Shown in pieces: positions 6,229 to 6,237 of a stretch of 6,237 nt of DNA. Position 1 is the first letter of the stretch. Each line of letters opens with the position of its first letter. Source of the DNA: Patescibacteria group bacterium UBA1875 (lineage in GTDB: Bacteria > Patescibacteriota > CPR2 > UBA1875); contig DDHN01000005.1 in NCBI GenBank assembly GCA_002338125.1, positions 3,014 to 9,250 of the forward strand. The letters are read 5' to 3'. The notes beneath the pieces were generated by a model. The model was not told the origin of the DNA. It saw nothing but the letters and a program-made list of their open reading frames with translations, and made no database searches. Both the position numbers and the translations under genes were made by a program.

Positions 6229-6236
6229 CCTCCTCT
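6229..6236 (-). promoter_or_regulatory. Shine-Dalgarno site of the isovaleryl-CoA dehydrogenase gene
   Basis: The minus strand reads AGAGGAGG followed by a 5-nt spacer (CAAAC) and the ATG at 6223. This is the strongest ribosome-binding site in the window and fixes the start. The operon promoter is not visible because the window ends one base further upstream. Confidence 0.85.
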
Positions 6237-6237
6237 A

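Noticed and set aside
1..6237. CRISPR array, tRNA, rRNA, riboswitch or prophage genes
   Set aside because: No regular repeats, no tRNA-like cloverleaf and no conserved leader were noticed by eye. The window is filled by one metabolic operon.

Overview
The window is one AT-rich bacterial operon fragment. Six genes lie head to tail on the minus strand, packed with 0-16 bp spacing or short overlaps, apart from one 84 bp gap. Most are preceded by purine-rich Shine-Dalgarno sites about 5 nt from the start. Base composition and strong SD use suggest a low-GC bacterium. I cannot name the phylum from the sequence; Deferribacterota-like or Firmicutes-like organisms are only guesses.

In transcription order (right to left) the genes are: an isovaleryl-CoA dehydrogenase (5060-6223); a methylmalonyl-CoA-epimerase-like VOC protein (4532-4975); a crotonase/enoyl-CoA hydratase family protein (3751-4515); the carboxyltransferase (beta) subunit of 3-methylcrotonyl-CoA carboxylase (2143-3750); its biotin carboxylase subunit (660-2162, inferred TTG start); and a biotin carboxyl carrier protein (178-657). 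The last 177 bp (1-177) hold no gene I can support. They contain a possible minus-strand promoter, an 18 bp imperfect palindrome and, at the very edge, a sequence resembling an insertion-sequence end.

Together the genes encode the middle of leucine/isovalerate catabolism. Isovaleryl-CoA is oxidised to 3-methylcrotonyl-CoA by the dehydrogenase. The three-polypeptide biotin enzyme carboxylates it to 3-methylglutaconyl-CoA, and the crotonase is expected to hydrate that to HMG-CoA. HMG-CoA lyase, the next step, is not in the window. The operon promoter must lie beyond the right edge, because the window ends 14 bp upstream of the first start codon.

The points most worth a second look are: (1) the carboxylase alpha subunit, normally one BC-BT-BCCP chain in this family, is cut in two inside the BT domain, and the halves are one inserted base from fusion; (2) the biotin carboxylase has no ATG/GTG start in frame at the family N-terminus and seems to use TTG, beside an A7 run; (3) the epimerase-like protein has a changed metal-ligand/catalytic set and no obvious substrate in this pathway; (4) the crotonase lacks one of the two classical catalytic glutamates.
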